DNA of 64,000 bases, taken from assembly GCF_013408655.1 (NCBI RefSeq), contig NZ_JACCBP010000004.1, positions 1-64,000 of the forward strand. Reading direction: 5' to 3'. The notes beneath the pieces are model-generated. The model was given only the letters and a program-made list of their open reading frames with translations. It had not been told where the DNA came from and ran no database searches. The DNA comes from Pigmentiphaga litoralis. GTDB lineage: Bacteria; Pseudomonadota; Gammaproteobacteria; Burkholderiales; Burkholderiaceae_B. Every line of letters begins with the position of its first letter. Position 1 is the first letter of the stretch. Of the stretch, positions 27,958 to 37,385 are shown piece after piece. Position numbers and translations under genes: made by a program.

Positions 27958-28132
27958 CGCAGTGCTCGGGGCCGGGCCGCTCGCGAAGCGGACCGTCGCG
28001 CAGAGCATATCCCAGGTTGCGGGCAGCCCTGCGCGGCGCGTGGGCTAGCCCCAAGCTTGCTCACGATTTTTTCCTGCGTGTACAGATGTGTCACACTATT
28101 TGGCTTCGCCAACCGCCTACGCACCCACCGCC

Positions 28133-29644
28133 ATGTCCACCGACTACCTCAAGCGCATCCTGACCGCCAAGGTCTACGACGTTGCCGTCGAAACCGCCCT
28201 CGACCCTGCGCCGCAGCTGTCGGCGCGTATTGGCAACACGGTGCTGCTCAAGCGGGAGGACACACAATCGGTGTTCAGCTTCAAGCTGCGCGGCGCCTAC
28301 AACAAGATGGCGAACCTGCCGCCCAAGGCGCTGGCGCGGGGCGTGATCGCCGCGTCGGCCGGCAACCACGCCCAGGGCGTGGCCCTGTCGGCACAGCGCC
28401 TGGGCTGTCGTGCCGTGATCGTCATGCCGGTCACCACGCCCCAGGTCAAGATTGACGCCGTACGCGCCCGTGACGGCGAAGTGGTGCTGTTCGGCGAAAG
28501 CTTTACCGACGCCTACCACCACGCCAAGGAACTGGAAGCCAAGCAGAAGCTGACCTTCGTGCATCCGTTCGACGACCCCGACGTCATCGCCGGCCAGGGC
28601 ACCATCGGCATGGAAATCCTGCGCCAGCATCCGGGCCCGCTCGACGCGATCTTTGTGGCGATCGGCGGCGGCGGCCTGATTTCCGGCGTGGCGGCGTACG
28701 TGAAAGCGCTCAGGCCCGAGATCAAGATCATTGGCGTGCAGACCGAAGAATCCGACGCCATGATGCAAAGCGTGCGCAAGGGCCGCCGCGTCACCCTGCC
28801 CGACGTCGGCCTGTTTGCCGACGGCACCGCCGTCAAGCTGGTGGGCGAAGAAACCTTTCGCCTGGCGCGCAAGTACGTGGACGATTTTGTCGTGGTCGAC
28901 AGCGACGCCATCTGCGCCGCCATCAAGGACGTCTTTCAGGAAACGCGCAGCGTGCTGGAACCGTCGGGCGCCATGGCAGTGGCCGGCGCCAAGCAGTATC
29001 TGGCTGCCAACAAATGGAAGAACAAGACGGTGGCCGCGATCGCCTGCGGCGCCAACATGAACTTCGACCGCCTGCGCTTCGTGGCCGAACGCGCGGAAGT
29101 GGGCGAGGCGCGTGAAGCGGTGTTTGCCGTGACCATGCCCGAAGAACGCGGCAGCTTCCGCCGCTTCTGCGAACTGGTCGGCGGCCGCAACGTGACCGAA
29201 TTCAACTACCGCATGGGCACGTCGGCCAAGGCGCACGTGTTTGTCGGCCTGCAGATTTCGGCCCATGGCGAATCGGCCAAGATCGCGGCCAACTTCCGCC
29301 GCAACGGCTTTACCGCGCTGGACCTGTCGCACGACGAACTGGCCAAGACTCACCTGCGCCACATGGTCGGCGGCGCGGCGCCGATGGCCGAAAACGAACT
29401 GCTGTACCGCTTCGAATTTCCGGAACGGCCCGGCGCGTTGATGCGCTTTTTGAGCTCGATGTCGCCGACCTGGAACATCAGCCTGTTCAATTACCGGAAC
29501 CAGGGCGCGGACTATGGCCGCATCCTGGTCGGCCTGCAGGTGCCACCGTCCGATCAGAAAGTGTTTGCCGGTTTCCTGAAAGACCTGGGCTACCGCTACT
29601 GGGACGAGTCCAAGAATCCGGCCTACGCGCTGTTCCTGCGCTGA
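28133..29644 (+). CDS. ilvA: Threonine ammonia-lyase, biosynthetic
   Basis: A 503-residue PLP enzyme deaminating threonine to 2-oxobutanoate, the first step to isoleucine. The PLP lysine lies in FSFKLRGAYNK, the phosphate loop in AIGGGGLISG, and SAGNHAQGVALSA is the substrate loop. Two C-terminal ACT-like regulatory domains (about 330-410 and 425-500; the second contains RFEFPERPGALMRFL) mark the long, isoleucine-inhibited form. Start at 28133 (MSTDYL); an extension to 28088 is less conserved. A terminator follows immediately. Confidence 0.95.
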   Translation: MSTDYLKRILTAKVYDVAVETALDPAPQLSARIGNTVLLKREDTQSVFSFKLRGAYNKMANLPPKALARGVIAASAGNHAQGVALSAQRLGCRAVIVMPVTTPQVKIDAVRARDGEVVLFGESFTDAYHHAKELEAKQKLTFVHPFDDPDVIAGQGTIGMEILRQHPGPLDAIFVAIGGGGLISGVAAYVKALRPEIKIIGVQTEESDAMMQSVRKGRRVTLPDVGLFADGTAVKLVGEETFRLARKYVDDFVVVDSDAICAAIKDVFQETRSVLEPSGAMAVAGAKQYLAANKWKNKTVAAIACGANMNFDRLRFVAERAEVGEAREAVFAVTMPEERGSFRRFCELVGGRNVTEFNYRMGTSAKAHVFVGLQISAHGESAKIAANFRRNGFTALDLSHDELAKTHLRHMVGGAAPMAENELLYRFEFPERPGALMRFLSSMSPTWNISLFNYRNQGADYGRILVGLQVPPSDQKVFAGFLKDLGYRYWDESKNPAYALFLR

Positions 29645-29665
29645 CCGTTTTGCCCGTCTGACAAC

Positions 29666-29692
29666 AAGCCTCCTGCATGGAGGCTTTTTTTT
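29666..29692 (+). terminator. Rho-independent terminator after ilvA
   Basis: AAGCCTCC pairs with GGAGGCTT around TGCAT and is followed by an eight-base T-run. It is 21 bases past the ilvA stop. Confidence 0.9.
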
Positions 29693-29744
29693 CGTTCTGT
29701 CCTTGGGTTCACGGATCGTGAATTGCCGAACCACGCCCCGCGCG

Positions 29745-29773
29745 TTGTTCGGGTGGGGGCCTCTCTGTAGATT
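29745..29773 (+). promoter_or_regulatory. Candidate promoter of the MHS carrier gene
   Basis: TTGTTC (29745-29750) and TAGATT (29768-29773) are separated by 17 bases, about 68 bases before the carrier ATG and after the ilvA terminator. Confidence 0.45.
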
Positions 29774-29840
29774 GCGTCCACCCCGCCAGACGGCGCTGCA
29801 CGGCCGTAAATGACCCGATACGGGCTCCCAGGAGACACCC

Positions 29841-31283
29841 ATGAACACCCACGCATCCGATCCCCCCAAGGCGTCGCGCCAGACCCGCAAGGCGACTGCC
29901 AGCGGCTGGATCGGCTCGGCCCTCGAGTACTACGATTTCTTCATCTACGCGACCGCTGCGGCGCTGATCTTTCCGCAGATCTTCTTTCCCAAATCCGATC
30001 CCAAGGTCGCCATCATTGCGTCGCTCGCCACCTATGGCGTCGGCTACATCGCGCGCCCCATCGGGGCGGTCGTGCTGGGCCATTGGGGTGACACGCACGG
30101 CCGCAAACGCGTCCTGATCCTGTGCATGTTCCTGATGGGCTTTTCGACCGTGGCCGTGGGCCTCCTGCCCACCTACGACCAGATCGGCCTGTGGGCGCCC
30201 GCCATGCTCGTGGCGCTGCGCCTGGTGCAAGGCTTCGCAGTGGCCGGCGAGATTTCCAGCGCCAGCTCGATGATCCTGGAGCACTCGCCGTTTGGCCGGC
30301 GCGGCTTCTATTCCAGCTTCACGCTGCAGGGCGTGCAGGCCGGCCAGGTGCTGGCCGCCGCGGTCTTCCTGCCGTTGGCGCACTACATGTCGCCCGACGC
30401 CTTCCTGTCGTGGGGCTGGCGCGTGCCCTTCATCATGAGCTTCCTGGTGATCGTGGCGGGCTACATCATCCGCCGCCAGGTGCACGAAACCCCCGTATTC
30501 CAGGAAGTCGACGCCAAGGGCCAGGTGCCCAAGGCCCCCGTGATCCAGGCCGTGACCGACAGCTGGCGCGACATGATCCGCGTGATGCTGTGCTCGCTGA
30601 TGAACGTGATCCCGGTCGTGGCCACGGTGTTCGGCGCCGCCTACGCGGTGCAGCCTGGCTACGGCATCGGTTTTGCCAAGGACGTGTACCTGTGGATCCC
30701 GGTCATGGGCAACATCCTGGCCGTGCTGGTGATCCCGTTCGTGGGCAATCTGTCGGACCGCATCGGCCGCCGCCCGCCCATCATCGTGGGCGCCCTGGCC
30801 TCGGGCCTGCTGTCCTTCGGCTACCTGTACGCCATCAGCATCCACAACGTGCCGCTCGCCATCGTGCTGTCGCTGCTGATGTGGGGCGTGGTCTACCAGG
30901 GCTACAACGCCGTGTTCCCGAGCTTCTATCCCGAAATGTTCCCGGCGCGCACCCGCGTGTCCGGCATGGCGATTTCGCAGAACGTCGGCACGGCGTTTAC
31001 CGCCCTGCTGCCCGCGCTGTTCGTGACCGTCGCGCCCCCCGGGTCCACCGACATTCCGTTCACCATCGGCATGATCACGCTCAGCATCTGCGGCATTGCG
31101 GCCCTGTCGGCATGGACGGCTCGCGAAACCTACCGGGTGCGGATGGATGACTTGGGCAATGCGCAGGCGCAGCCCGTGGACAAGGCGGAATACCTGCGGC
31201 TGCGAGCACAGACGATGGCCAAGGGCGAGGTGGGCGCTGACCCGGCCGCGACCGCGCCAGCCACCTCGTCATCGCGCCATTGA
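29841..31283 (+). CDS. MFS transporter, metabolite:H+ symporter (ShiA/KgtP-like)
   Basis: A 480-residue carrier with 12 hydrophobic helices. It has the MHS-family opening ASGWIGSALEYYDFFIYATAAAL, the loop 2-3 GHWGDTHGRKRVL motif and LRLVQGFAVAGEI. Family members carry shikimate, 2-oxoglutarate, citrate or dicarboxylates. AGGAG lies 8 bases before the ATG. The AroE-like gene begins 16 bases after its stop, so the pair is an operon and the substrate is probably a hydroxylated ring acid or something the AroE-like enzyme uses. Confidence 0.88.
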   Translation: MNTHASDPPKASRQTRKATASGWIGSALEYYDFFIYATAAALIFPQIFFPKSDPKVAIIASLATYGVGYIARPIGAVVLGHWGDTHGRKRVLILCMFLMGFSTVAVGLLPTYDQIGLWAPAMLVALRLVQGFAVAGEISSASSMILEHSPFGRRGFYSSFTLQGVQAGQVLAAAVFLPLAHYMSPDAFLSWGWRVPFIMSFLVIVAGYIIRRQVHETPVFQEVDAKGQVPKAPVIQAVTDSWRDMIRVMLCSLMNVIPVVATVFGAAYAVQPGYGIGFAKDVYLWIPVMGNILAVLVIPFVGNLSDRIGRRPPIIVGALASGLLSFGYLYAISIHNVPLAIVLSLLMWGVVYQGYNAVFPSFYPEMFPARTRVSGMAISQNVGTAFTALLPALFVTVAPPGSTDIPFTIGMITLSICGIAALSAWTARETYRVRMDDLGNAQAQPVDKAEYLRLRAQTMAKGEVGADPAATAPATSSSRH

Positions 31284-31299
31284 TCGACAGGACGCCGCC

Positions 31300-32133
31300 A
31301 TGATCACAGGCACCACCCGGCTCATCGCGCACATCGGCTTTCCCACCGACAGCTTTCGTGCGCCGATGATCTACAACCCCTGGTTCGACAGCCGCGGCAT
31401 CGACGCCGTCGTCGTGCCCATGGGCGTCCGCGCGCAGGACTACCCGGCCACCCTGTGCCAGCTGTTCACGCTGACCAACCTGGCCGGCGCGCTGATCACC
31501 ATGCCGCACAAGATCACCACGATGGACCTGGTTGACGAGGTCACGACCACGGCCCGCGTGGCCGGCGCCTGCAACGCGGTGCTGCGCCGGCCCGACGGTT
31601 CCCTGCTTGGCGACATGTTCGACGGCGCGGGCTTTGTGCGCGGCGTGCAGCGCAAAGGCGTCGCACTGACCGGCGCCCGCGTGCTGGTGTCGGGCAACGG
31701 CGGCGTCGGCTGCGCCATCGCCGCATCGCTGGCCGCGGCCGGCGTGGCGGAACTGGCGCTGTACGACGTGTCGGCTGCGTCGTCCCACGCCCTGGCCGTG
31801 CGGCTGGCCGAGCACTATCCCGATCTGGCGATCGAGACCGGATCGAACGATCCCGCCGGCTTCGACCTGATCGTCAACGCCAGCCCGCTGGGCATGCAGG
31901 CCAGCGATCCCCTGCCCTTCGACGTGTCGCGGATCGATCCGGAAACGTTCGTGGGCGAGGTGGTGATGAAGGAGACGATGACCCCGCTGCTGAAGGCCGC
32001 GCAAGCCAAAGGTTGCGGCATCCAGGTCGGCACGGACATGCTGTTCGAGCAGATCCCGGCGTATCTGGAGTTCTTCGGGTTCGGGACGGCGACGGCGGAC
32101 GAGTTGCGGAAGGTGGCGCGGTTGCCGGAATGA
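31300..32133 (+). CDS. AroE-like dehydrogenase (shikimate dehydrogenase paralogue)
   Basis: A 277-residue NAD(P)-dependent enzyme of the AroE fold. The catalytic Lys is in ITMPHKIT (K71) and the Asp in DMFDGAGF (D108); the Rossmann motif is VSGNGGVGCAIAAS (near 131). The shikimate-carboxylate serines of the usual HSxSP are replaced by SFRAP (18-22), and the GxNTD block reads GDMFD. That argues against true shikimate as substrate. It is cotranscribed with an MHS carrier, suggesting import and oxidation of one compound, such as a quinate- or aminoshikimate-like acid. The housekeeping aroE is presumably elsewhere. Confidence 0.82.
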   Translation: MITGTTRLIAHIGFPTDSFRAPMIYNPWFDSRGIDAVVVPMGVRAQDYPATLCQLFTLTNLAGALITMPHKITTMDLVDEVTTTARVAGACNAVLRRPDGSLLGDMFDGAGFVRGVQRKGVALTGARVLVSGNGGVGCAIAASLAAAGVAELALYDVSAASSHALAVRLAEHYPDLAIETGSNDPAGFDLIVNASPLGMQASDPLPFDVSRIDPETFVGEVVMKETMTPLLKAAQAKGCGIQVGTDMLFEQIPAYLEFFGFGTATADELRKVARLPE

Positions 32134-32180
32134 AGGAACGGTGCACCTGCTGAGCCCGCACGTCCGGTACCGCGGTTTTC

Positions 32181-32213
32181 GGATGGCTGGCTCAGTTGGA
32201 TGGCTGGCTCAGT
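32181..32213. repeat. Direct repeat, GGATGGCTGGCTCAGT x2
   Basis: Two exact 16-base copies start 17 bases apart (32181 and 32198) in the 88-base gap between the convergent AroE-like and prpF genes. No terminator hairpin is evident in this gap. Confidence 0.85.
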
Positions 32214-32221
32214 GGCCTTGA

Positions 32222-33379
32222 TTAACCGACGGCGGGCACCCTGACCACGCCTTCCATCAGCCGCCGGGCGGTACGACTCATGATGGCCTTGGTGACCACC
32301 CATTCCCCCTCGACCTCTTTCGCTTCCGCGCCGACAGCCAGCGTTCCGGAAGGATGACCGAAGCGGATCGAGGTCTGGCTGCCGCCCAGCACACGACTGA
32401 CGAGGGTGCCCGGGATGGCAGCCCCGACGGCAATGGCCACTGCGCCCGTGCCTGTCATGGCGTGATGGAGCGCACCCATCGAAAAGATGCGCGCGACAAT
32501 GTCGATCTGGTCCTGACCTACCGCCTTGCCGTTCGACGCCGTGTAGGACGCAGGCTTGGCAAAGAAAGCCAGTTTGGGCGTATGCAGCCGGGTCCGGCTG
32601 ACTTCTTCCGCCGATGCGCCGAGGCCCATGGCGACGGCGGCGTGTGCCCGGATCGCCTCGGCTTTTTTGAGCAGGTCGGCATTGCCCGACACGTCTTTTT
32701 GCAGCTCCGTCCCGGTCAGGCCCAGCGTGGCGGCGTCGATGAAGATGGCCGGATTTCCTGCATTGATCATCGTCATCTCGACGGGCCCGACGCCTGGGAC
32801 ATCGATCACATCCAGCTTGTTTCCCGTTGGAAACATTGCCCCGCCTTCATCATCCGCATCGCCGCCCGGTTCCATGAACTCGATCTTGATTTCGGCCGCC
32901 GGGAACGTCACACCATCGAGTTCGAAGTCGCCTTCCTCCATGACCTCGCCGTCCTTCATGGGCACGCGCGCAACGATCATCTTGGAAATGTTCGCCTGCC
33001 AGATCCTGACGACCGCGATACCGTCCGGTGGGACGGAGACCAGGCCCTCGCTGATGGCAAACGGACCGACCGCAGCAGTCAGGTTGCCGCAATTGCCCGA
33101 CCAATCCACGACTGGCTTTTCGATGTCGACCGCGCCAAAGTAGTAATCCACGTCGGCATCGTCGCGCGCCGATGTTGCAATGATGACGACCTTGCTGGTG
33201 CTTGAGCTTGCGCCGCCCATTCCGTCAATCTGCTTGCCGTAGGGATCCGGGCTGCCGATCACCCGAAGCAATAGCCGGTCGCGTTGCCCCGGGTCGGCAG
33301 GCAGATCGCCTGCGTGAAAGAAAACGCCTTTGCTGGTGCCACCGCGCATATACACGGCGGGAACGCGAAGCTGGGTCAT
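32222..33379 (-). CDS. prpF: 2-methylaconitate cis-trans isomerase family protein PrpF
   Basis: A 385-residue enzyme of the PrpF family (diaminopimelate-epimerase-like fold). It opens with VPAVYMRGGTSKGVFF and has PYGKQIDGMGGASSSTSK, DWSGNCGNLTAAVG and the FIDAATLGL segment. PrpF acts with AcnD, isomerising the 2-methylaconitate formed from 2-methylcitrate; Shewanella PrpF also accepts trans-aconitate. It follows acnD by 68 bases on the same strand. The start is ATG 33379 (MTQLRV); the longer frame is unconserved. The acnD-prpF pair lacks prpB and prpC nearby, which is unusual. Confidence 0.9.
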   Translation of the reverse strand: MTQLRVPAVYMRGGTSKGVFFHAGDLPADPGQRDRLLLRVIGSPDPYGKQIDGMGGASSSTSKVVIIATSARDDADVDYYFGAVDIEKPVVDWSGNCGNLTAAVGPFAISEGLVSVPPDGIAVVRIWQANISKMIVARVPMKDGEVMEEGDFELDGVTFPAAEIKIEFMEPGGDADDEGGAMFPTGNKLDVIDVPGVGPVEMTMINAGNPAIFIDAATLGLTGTELQKDVSGNADLLKKAEAIRAHAAVAMGLGASAEEVSRTRLHTPKLAFFAKPASYTASNGKAVGQDQIDIVARIFSMGALHHAMTGTGAVAIAVGAAIPGTLVSRVLGGSQTSIRFGHPSGTLAVGAEAKEVEGEWVVTKAIMSRTARRLMEGVVRVPAVG

Positions 33380-33447
33380 GGAAGATTCCGTGGCTGGGGG
33401 TTGAAAAAGGCAACGGCAGAGCCGATGGGAGTCATGATCGCGTGCTA

Positions 33448-36078
33448 TCACGCGGGTTCAAGGAATTCACGGCTGATGCGCTGAAGCAGACCGCCCGCCT
33501 CGAACACCTGTACTTCTTCATCGGTATCGATCCGGCACGTCACTGGCACCGTCAGCCCGGTGCTGTCGGCGCGTTCGATACGCAGGCGCAACGTAGCGCC
33601 CGGTGCGGGGACGCCGTCGACATCGAGCAGGCTGTAACGTTCGCTGCCATCCAGACCAAGAGTGAGGCGCGTCGTGCCGGCTTCGAACTCGAGTGGCAAC
33701 ACCCCCATCCCCACCAGATTGCTGCGATGGATACGTTCGAAGTTTTCGCACACCACCGCCCGTACGCCAATGAGTCGAACGCCTTTTGCCGCCCAGTCGC
33801 GCGACGATCCAGCGCCGTAATTCTTGCCGGCAACCACGATCAGCTCCTGGCCTCGGTCCATGTAGATTTCGGCCGCCTCGAACAGGCGCATCACGGTGCC
33901 CTCGGGTTCCAGCCGGGTGACGGATCCGAGCACATCCGGCGTCATCTCATTACGAAGTTGATTGTTCGCGAACGTGGCGCGAATGGCGGCCACATGATTG
34001 CCACGCCGCGTGCCGTAGGAATTGAAGTCCACCGGCGCAACGCCGTGCTGCATCAGGTATTCGCCAGCCGCACTGTCCTTGAGGATCGCGCCCGATGGCG
34101 ACAGATCGTCGGTGGTGATGTTGTCGCCCAGTACCGCCAGCGCGCGCATTCCTGCAAAGCCCGCAGGCGATGTGAGCCCCGCGGTCCAATAAGGCGGCCG
34201 CTGAATGTAGGTGCTATCGGCGCGCCAGGGAAATTGCAGCGGCACGTTGGCCTGGGCCGGGTCACGCAGGTGATCCTGGTTGCCGAACATGGCCGCGTAC
34301 ACCTCGATGAAATGGTCCTTGTGGACGTGCGCTTCCAGGACCTCGTCGATGGCCTGGTCGCTTGGCCAGACATCGGCCAGAAACACGGGCGCGCCGGAGT
34401 GATCCGTACCGATCGCATCATTCTCGATGTCATTGCGTATCGTGCCCGCGATGGCGTAGGCCACCACCAAAGCAGGCGACGCCAGGAAGGCTTCCTTCAC
34501 CCGAGGGTGGATCCGGCCATTGAAGTTGCGATTGCCCGACAGGACGGCAGTGGCCTTGATGTCATTCGCCATGATTTCCGACTCGATGTCGGCATCGAGC
34601 GGGCCGGACATGCCGTTGCAGGACGTGCAACCAAACCCGATGATGCCGAAGCCCATTTTTTCCAGCGGGTCGATCAGACCGGCGGAGGCGAGGTAACGCT
34701 CCACGGCTTTCGATCCGGGCGCCAGAGAAGTCTTCACCCAGGGCTTGCGCGTCAGCCCCCGTTCGAGCGCATTGCGCGCCAGCAAGCCTGCGGCAATGAC
34801 GTTGCGCGGGTTCGACGTGTTGGTGCAACTGGTGATGGCGGCGATGACGATGGATCCGTCGTTCAGCGCCTCACGCGCCGTACCCGACGCGGAATCAGAT
34901 ACCGAACCCGGCGCCGCCGCGCGACGGATCGTCGGCCCGGCCACCCCCCTCTGCTTCAACGCCGACAGCGGAACCCGCTGGTGCGGATTGGCGGGCCCGG
35001 CAAGCGAACGGGTGACCGTGTCCAGGTCGAACGTCAGCGTGCGGTCGTAGTCGGCTTCGGTCAACGCGTCCGCCCACAGGCCCTGGGCCTTGGCATAGGC
35101 CCCGACCAGCCGTACCGTTTTTTCAGTACGGCCGGTCTGGCGCAAAAAACTCAACGTGTTGTCATCGATCGCGAACATCGCGGCGGTGGCACCGAACTCG
35201 GGCGCCATGTTCGAGATGGTCGCGCGGTCATTCAATGACAGCGCCGCCGCACCGGGCCCACCGAATTCAAGAATGGCGCCCACCACCTTTTGCGTGCGCA
35301 GGAATTCAGTAATGGCCAGCACCACATCGGTGGCCATCACGCCCGCGGGCCGGCGGCCTGACAGCCTGACGGCAATGATCTGCGGCAGCCGCATCCAGAT
35401 CGGTCGGCCCAGCATGACGGACTCGGCTTCGATGCCACCCACGCCCCAACCCAGCACACCCAGCGCATTGATCATCGTCGTGTGACTGTCGGTGCCGACC
35501 AGAGTATCGGGATAGGCCACGCCGTCCGACTGCTGAACGCCGGGCGAAAAATATTCCAGATTCACCTGATGCAGGATGCCGTTCCCGGGCATCAGGACAT
35601 CCAGGTTCGTGAACGCCTTTTTGCACCAGGCCAGGAACTCGAATCGCTCCGCATTTTTCTTCTGCTCGATGGCCATGTTCTGCGCCATGGCGTCGTGCGT
35701 TGCACCCGAGACTTCCACATTCAAGGAATGGTCGACCACCAGGTGGGTGGGTACTTTGGGATTGACGACCGATGGATCGCCACCGGCTTCCGCGACGGCG
35801 TCTCGCATGCCGGCCAAGTCCACCAGCGCCGGTGTCCCAAGCAAGTCTTGCAGGATGACTCTTGCAGGAAAGAAGGGGAAGTCTGCGTCGCGATTGCGCT
35901 GGGTGACCAGGGCGAGCGCCGCCTCGCGATGTTCTGCAGGACAGTTGCGAAGAATGTTCTCGGCAAGCACACGACAGGTGAAGGACATCTTTGCGTGGCG
36001 GACCGTACCCACCGCGTTCTCAACGGACCAATAGGTCAGACCGTCATGGCCTGGCAGCGGAAGGGATTCTTTACGCAT
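33448..36078 (-). CDS. acnD: Fe/S-dependent 2-methylisocitrate dehydratase AcnD (aconitase family)
   Basis: An 876-residue aconitase-superfamily enzyme of the usual AcnD length. The [4Fe-4S] cysteines are in ITSCTNTSNP (near 419) and GFGCTSCNG (near 483 and 486). LVGTDSHTTMINALGVLGWGVGG and the C-terminal swivel AGKNYGAGSSRDWAAKG match AcnA/AcnD. Adjacency to prpF points to AcnD, which dehydrates 2-methylcitrate to a 2-methylaconitate isomer. GGAG lies about 8 bases before ATG. It diverges from a TctC receptor gene. An aconitase role in aconitate or citrate use is the alternative. Confidence 0.87.
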   Translation of the reverse strand: MRKESLPLPGHDGLTYWSVENAVGTVRHAKMSFTCRVLAENILRNCPAEHREAALALVTQRNRDADFPFFPARVILQDLLGTPALVDLAGMRDAVAEAGGDPSVVNPKVPTHLVVDHSLNVEVSGATHDAMAQNMAIEQKKNAERFEFLAWCKKAFTNLDVLMPGNGILHQVNLEYFSPGVQQSDGVAYPDTLVGTDSHTTMINALGVLGWGVGGIEAESVMLGRPIWMRLPQIIAVRLSGRRPAGVMATDVVLAITEFLRTQKVVGAILEFGGPGAAALSLNDRATISNMAPEFGATAAMFAIDDNTLSFLRQTGRTEKTVRLVGAYAKAQGLWADALTEADYDRTLTFDLDTVTRSLAGPANPHQRVPLSALKQRGVAGPTIRRAAAPGSVSDSASGTAREALNDGSIVIAAITSCTNTSNPRNVIAAGLLARNALERGLTRKPWVKTSLAPGSKAVERYLASAGLIDPLEKMGFGIIGFGCTSCNGMSGPLDADIESEIMANDIKATAVLSGNRNFNGRIHPRVKEAFLASPALVVAYAIAGTIRNDIENDAIGTDHSGAPVFLADVWPSDQAIDEVLEAHVHKDHFIEVYAAMFGNQDHLRDPAQANVPLQFPWRADSTYIQRPPYWTAGLTSPAGFAGMRALAVLGDNITTDDLSPSGAILKDSAAGEYLMQHGVAPVDFNSYGTRRGNHVAAIRATFANNQLRNEMTPDVLGSVTRLEPEGTVMRLFEAAEIYMDRGQELIVVAGKNYGAGSSRDWAAKGVRLIGVRAVVCENFERIHRSNLVGMGVLPLEFEAGTTRLTLGLDGSERYSLLDVDGVPAPGATLRLRIERADSTGLTVPVTCRIDTDEEVQVFEAGGLLQRISREFLEPA

Positions 36079-36128
36079 CTTGATGGCTCCACGAATGTTT
36101 TCAGCAGCATTGCTTTTCGATTTGATGA

Positions 36129-36157
36129 ATTATATGATTAGAAAAATCATTAAGCAA
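36129..36157 (-). promoter_or_regulatory. acnD promoter with operator-like palindrome
   Basis: Minus-strand TTGCTT (36152-36157) and TATAAT (36129-36134) are 17 bases apart. The spacer is almost filled by the perfect inverted repeat ATGATT-agaaa-AATCAT (36134-36150). This is a classical repressor position. The rest of the 244-base divergent region is AT rich and shows no second clear promoter for the TctC gene. Confidence 0.6.
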
Positions 36158-36322
36158 TCAAGAAAATAGAGACCCCGATGACTCGCTGCGAACGGCAGAT
36201 ACGCACGCCGCCGGTAGATTTAAAAAAAACGCCATAGGGTCGAAGCTGATCAAGCAGCTCGGCATGCGTGCTAACTGATACGAATAAAACTAAATGACTA
36301 GATAAAACATATAGGAGATCTC

Positions 36323-37291
36323 ATGACCAAGCTCTGTACGACGCTGTCTGCCGTCGTTCTCGTGACGTTGTCGCTGATGGCACCCACCGGCTTCGCGCAG
36401 TACCCCGACAAGCCGGTCAAGATCGTCGCGCCCTTCCCGGCGGGCGGGTTTACCGATGTCGTGACGCGACAGGTGGGCGCCCGTCTGGCACAGACGCTCG
36501 GGCAGGCAGTCGTCGTGGAAAACAAGCCCGGCGCCGGGACCAACATCGGCACGGAAGCTGTCACGCGCGCCGCCCCGGATGGCTACACCCTGTTGATGGG
36601 CACCTCCACCCTGGCCATCAACCCGACGCTGTATTCCAAGCTGGGCTACGACGCCGGCAAGGACCTCGCTCCGATCGGCGTTTTCGCAACCACCGGCTAT
36701 ACGCTGATCGCCAACAAGGATCTGGCGCCGGCCACGACGGCAGACCTCATCAGCTTCATCAAAGCGCACCCCGATACGGTCAGCTTTGGCTCCTCGGGCA
36801 ACGGCGCGGTGAATCACCTGGCGGGAGAAATGTTCGCCTCCATGGCAGGCATCAAGATGTTGCATGTGCCGTACAAGGGCAGCCAGGCTGCCATCACCGA
36901 TCTGATTGGAGGACGGATCCAGTTGTTCTGGGCATCCACGCTCGAAGCCATGCCGCTCATCAAGTCCGGCCGCGTGAAAGCCTACGGGGTGACCGACGCG
37001 GTCGCAGTGTCCGCCCTGCCTGAACTGAAGCCGCTGGGCGAGACCGTAAAGGGGTATGAAGTCCTTTACTGGATGGCGCTGTTTGCCCCGGCCGGCACAC
37101 CGCCCGCCGTGATCCAGCGGCTGTCGACCGCACTGCGTGACATTGCCGGCGACAGCGACATCAAGGCGTCCTTGCAATCCAGCGGGGCATCCGCCGCCTA
37201 TCGGTCGCCAACGGACACCGAAGCGTTGCTGCGCCGTGAAACCGACTTATGGGGCAAGGCCGTCAGACAGGCTGGCGCGAAGGTGGAATGA
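36323..37291 (+). CDS. Bug/TctC-family tricarboxylate-binding receptor
   Basis: A 322-residue periplasmic receptor with a signal peptide cleaved after about residue 25 (GFAQ-YPDKP). Motifs: VKIVAPFPAGGFTDVVTRQ, VVVENKPGAGTNIG and AAPDGYTLLMG. AGGAG precedes ATG by 7 bases. It diverges from acnD and is followed after 94 bases by the GntR gene, so its ligand is likely the acid handled by AcnD-PrpF, for example a tricarboxylate. No TctA/B partners are present. Confidence 0.88.
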   Translation: MTKLCTTLSAVVLVTLSLMAPTGFAQYPDKPVKIVAPFPAGGFTDVVTRQVGARLAQTLGQAVVVENKPGAGTNIGTEAVTRAAPDGYTLLMGTSTLAINPTLYSKLGYDAGKDLAPIGVFATTGYTLIANKDLAPATTADLISFIKAHPDTVSFGSSGNGAVNHLAGEMFASMAGIKMLHVPYKGSQAAITDLIGGRIQLFWASTLEAMPLIKSGRVKAYGVTDAVAVSALPELKPLGETVKGYEVLYWMALFAPAGTPPAVIQRLSTALRDIAGDSDIKASLQSSGASAAYRSPTDTEALLRRETDLWGKAVRQAGAKVE

Positions 37292-37385
37292 CAATGCGGG
37301 GAGACACATCACCCGTTCTGGTCATGTTGCCCGGCCATCTGCTTGCCGGCATGGTGCGCGAGGGGAAGCACGATAAACTCGCGGC

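Noticed and set aside
32181..32213. The 16-bp direct repeat as a transposon target or attachment site
   Set aside because: The copies are adjacent with nothing between and no integrase or transposase is nearby.
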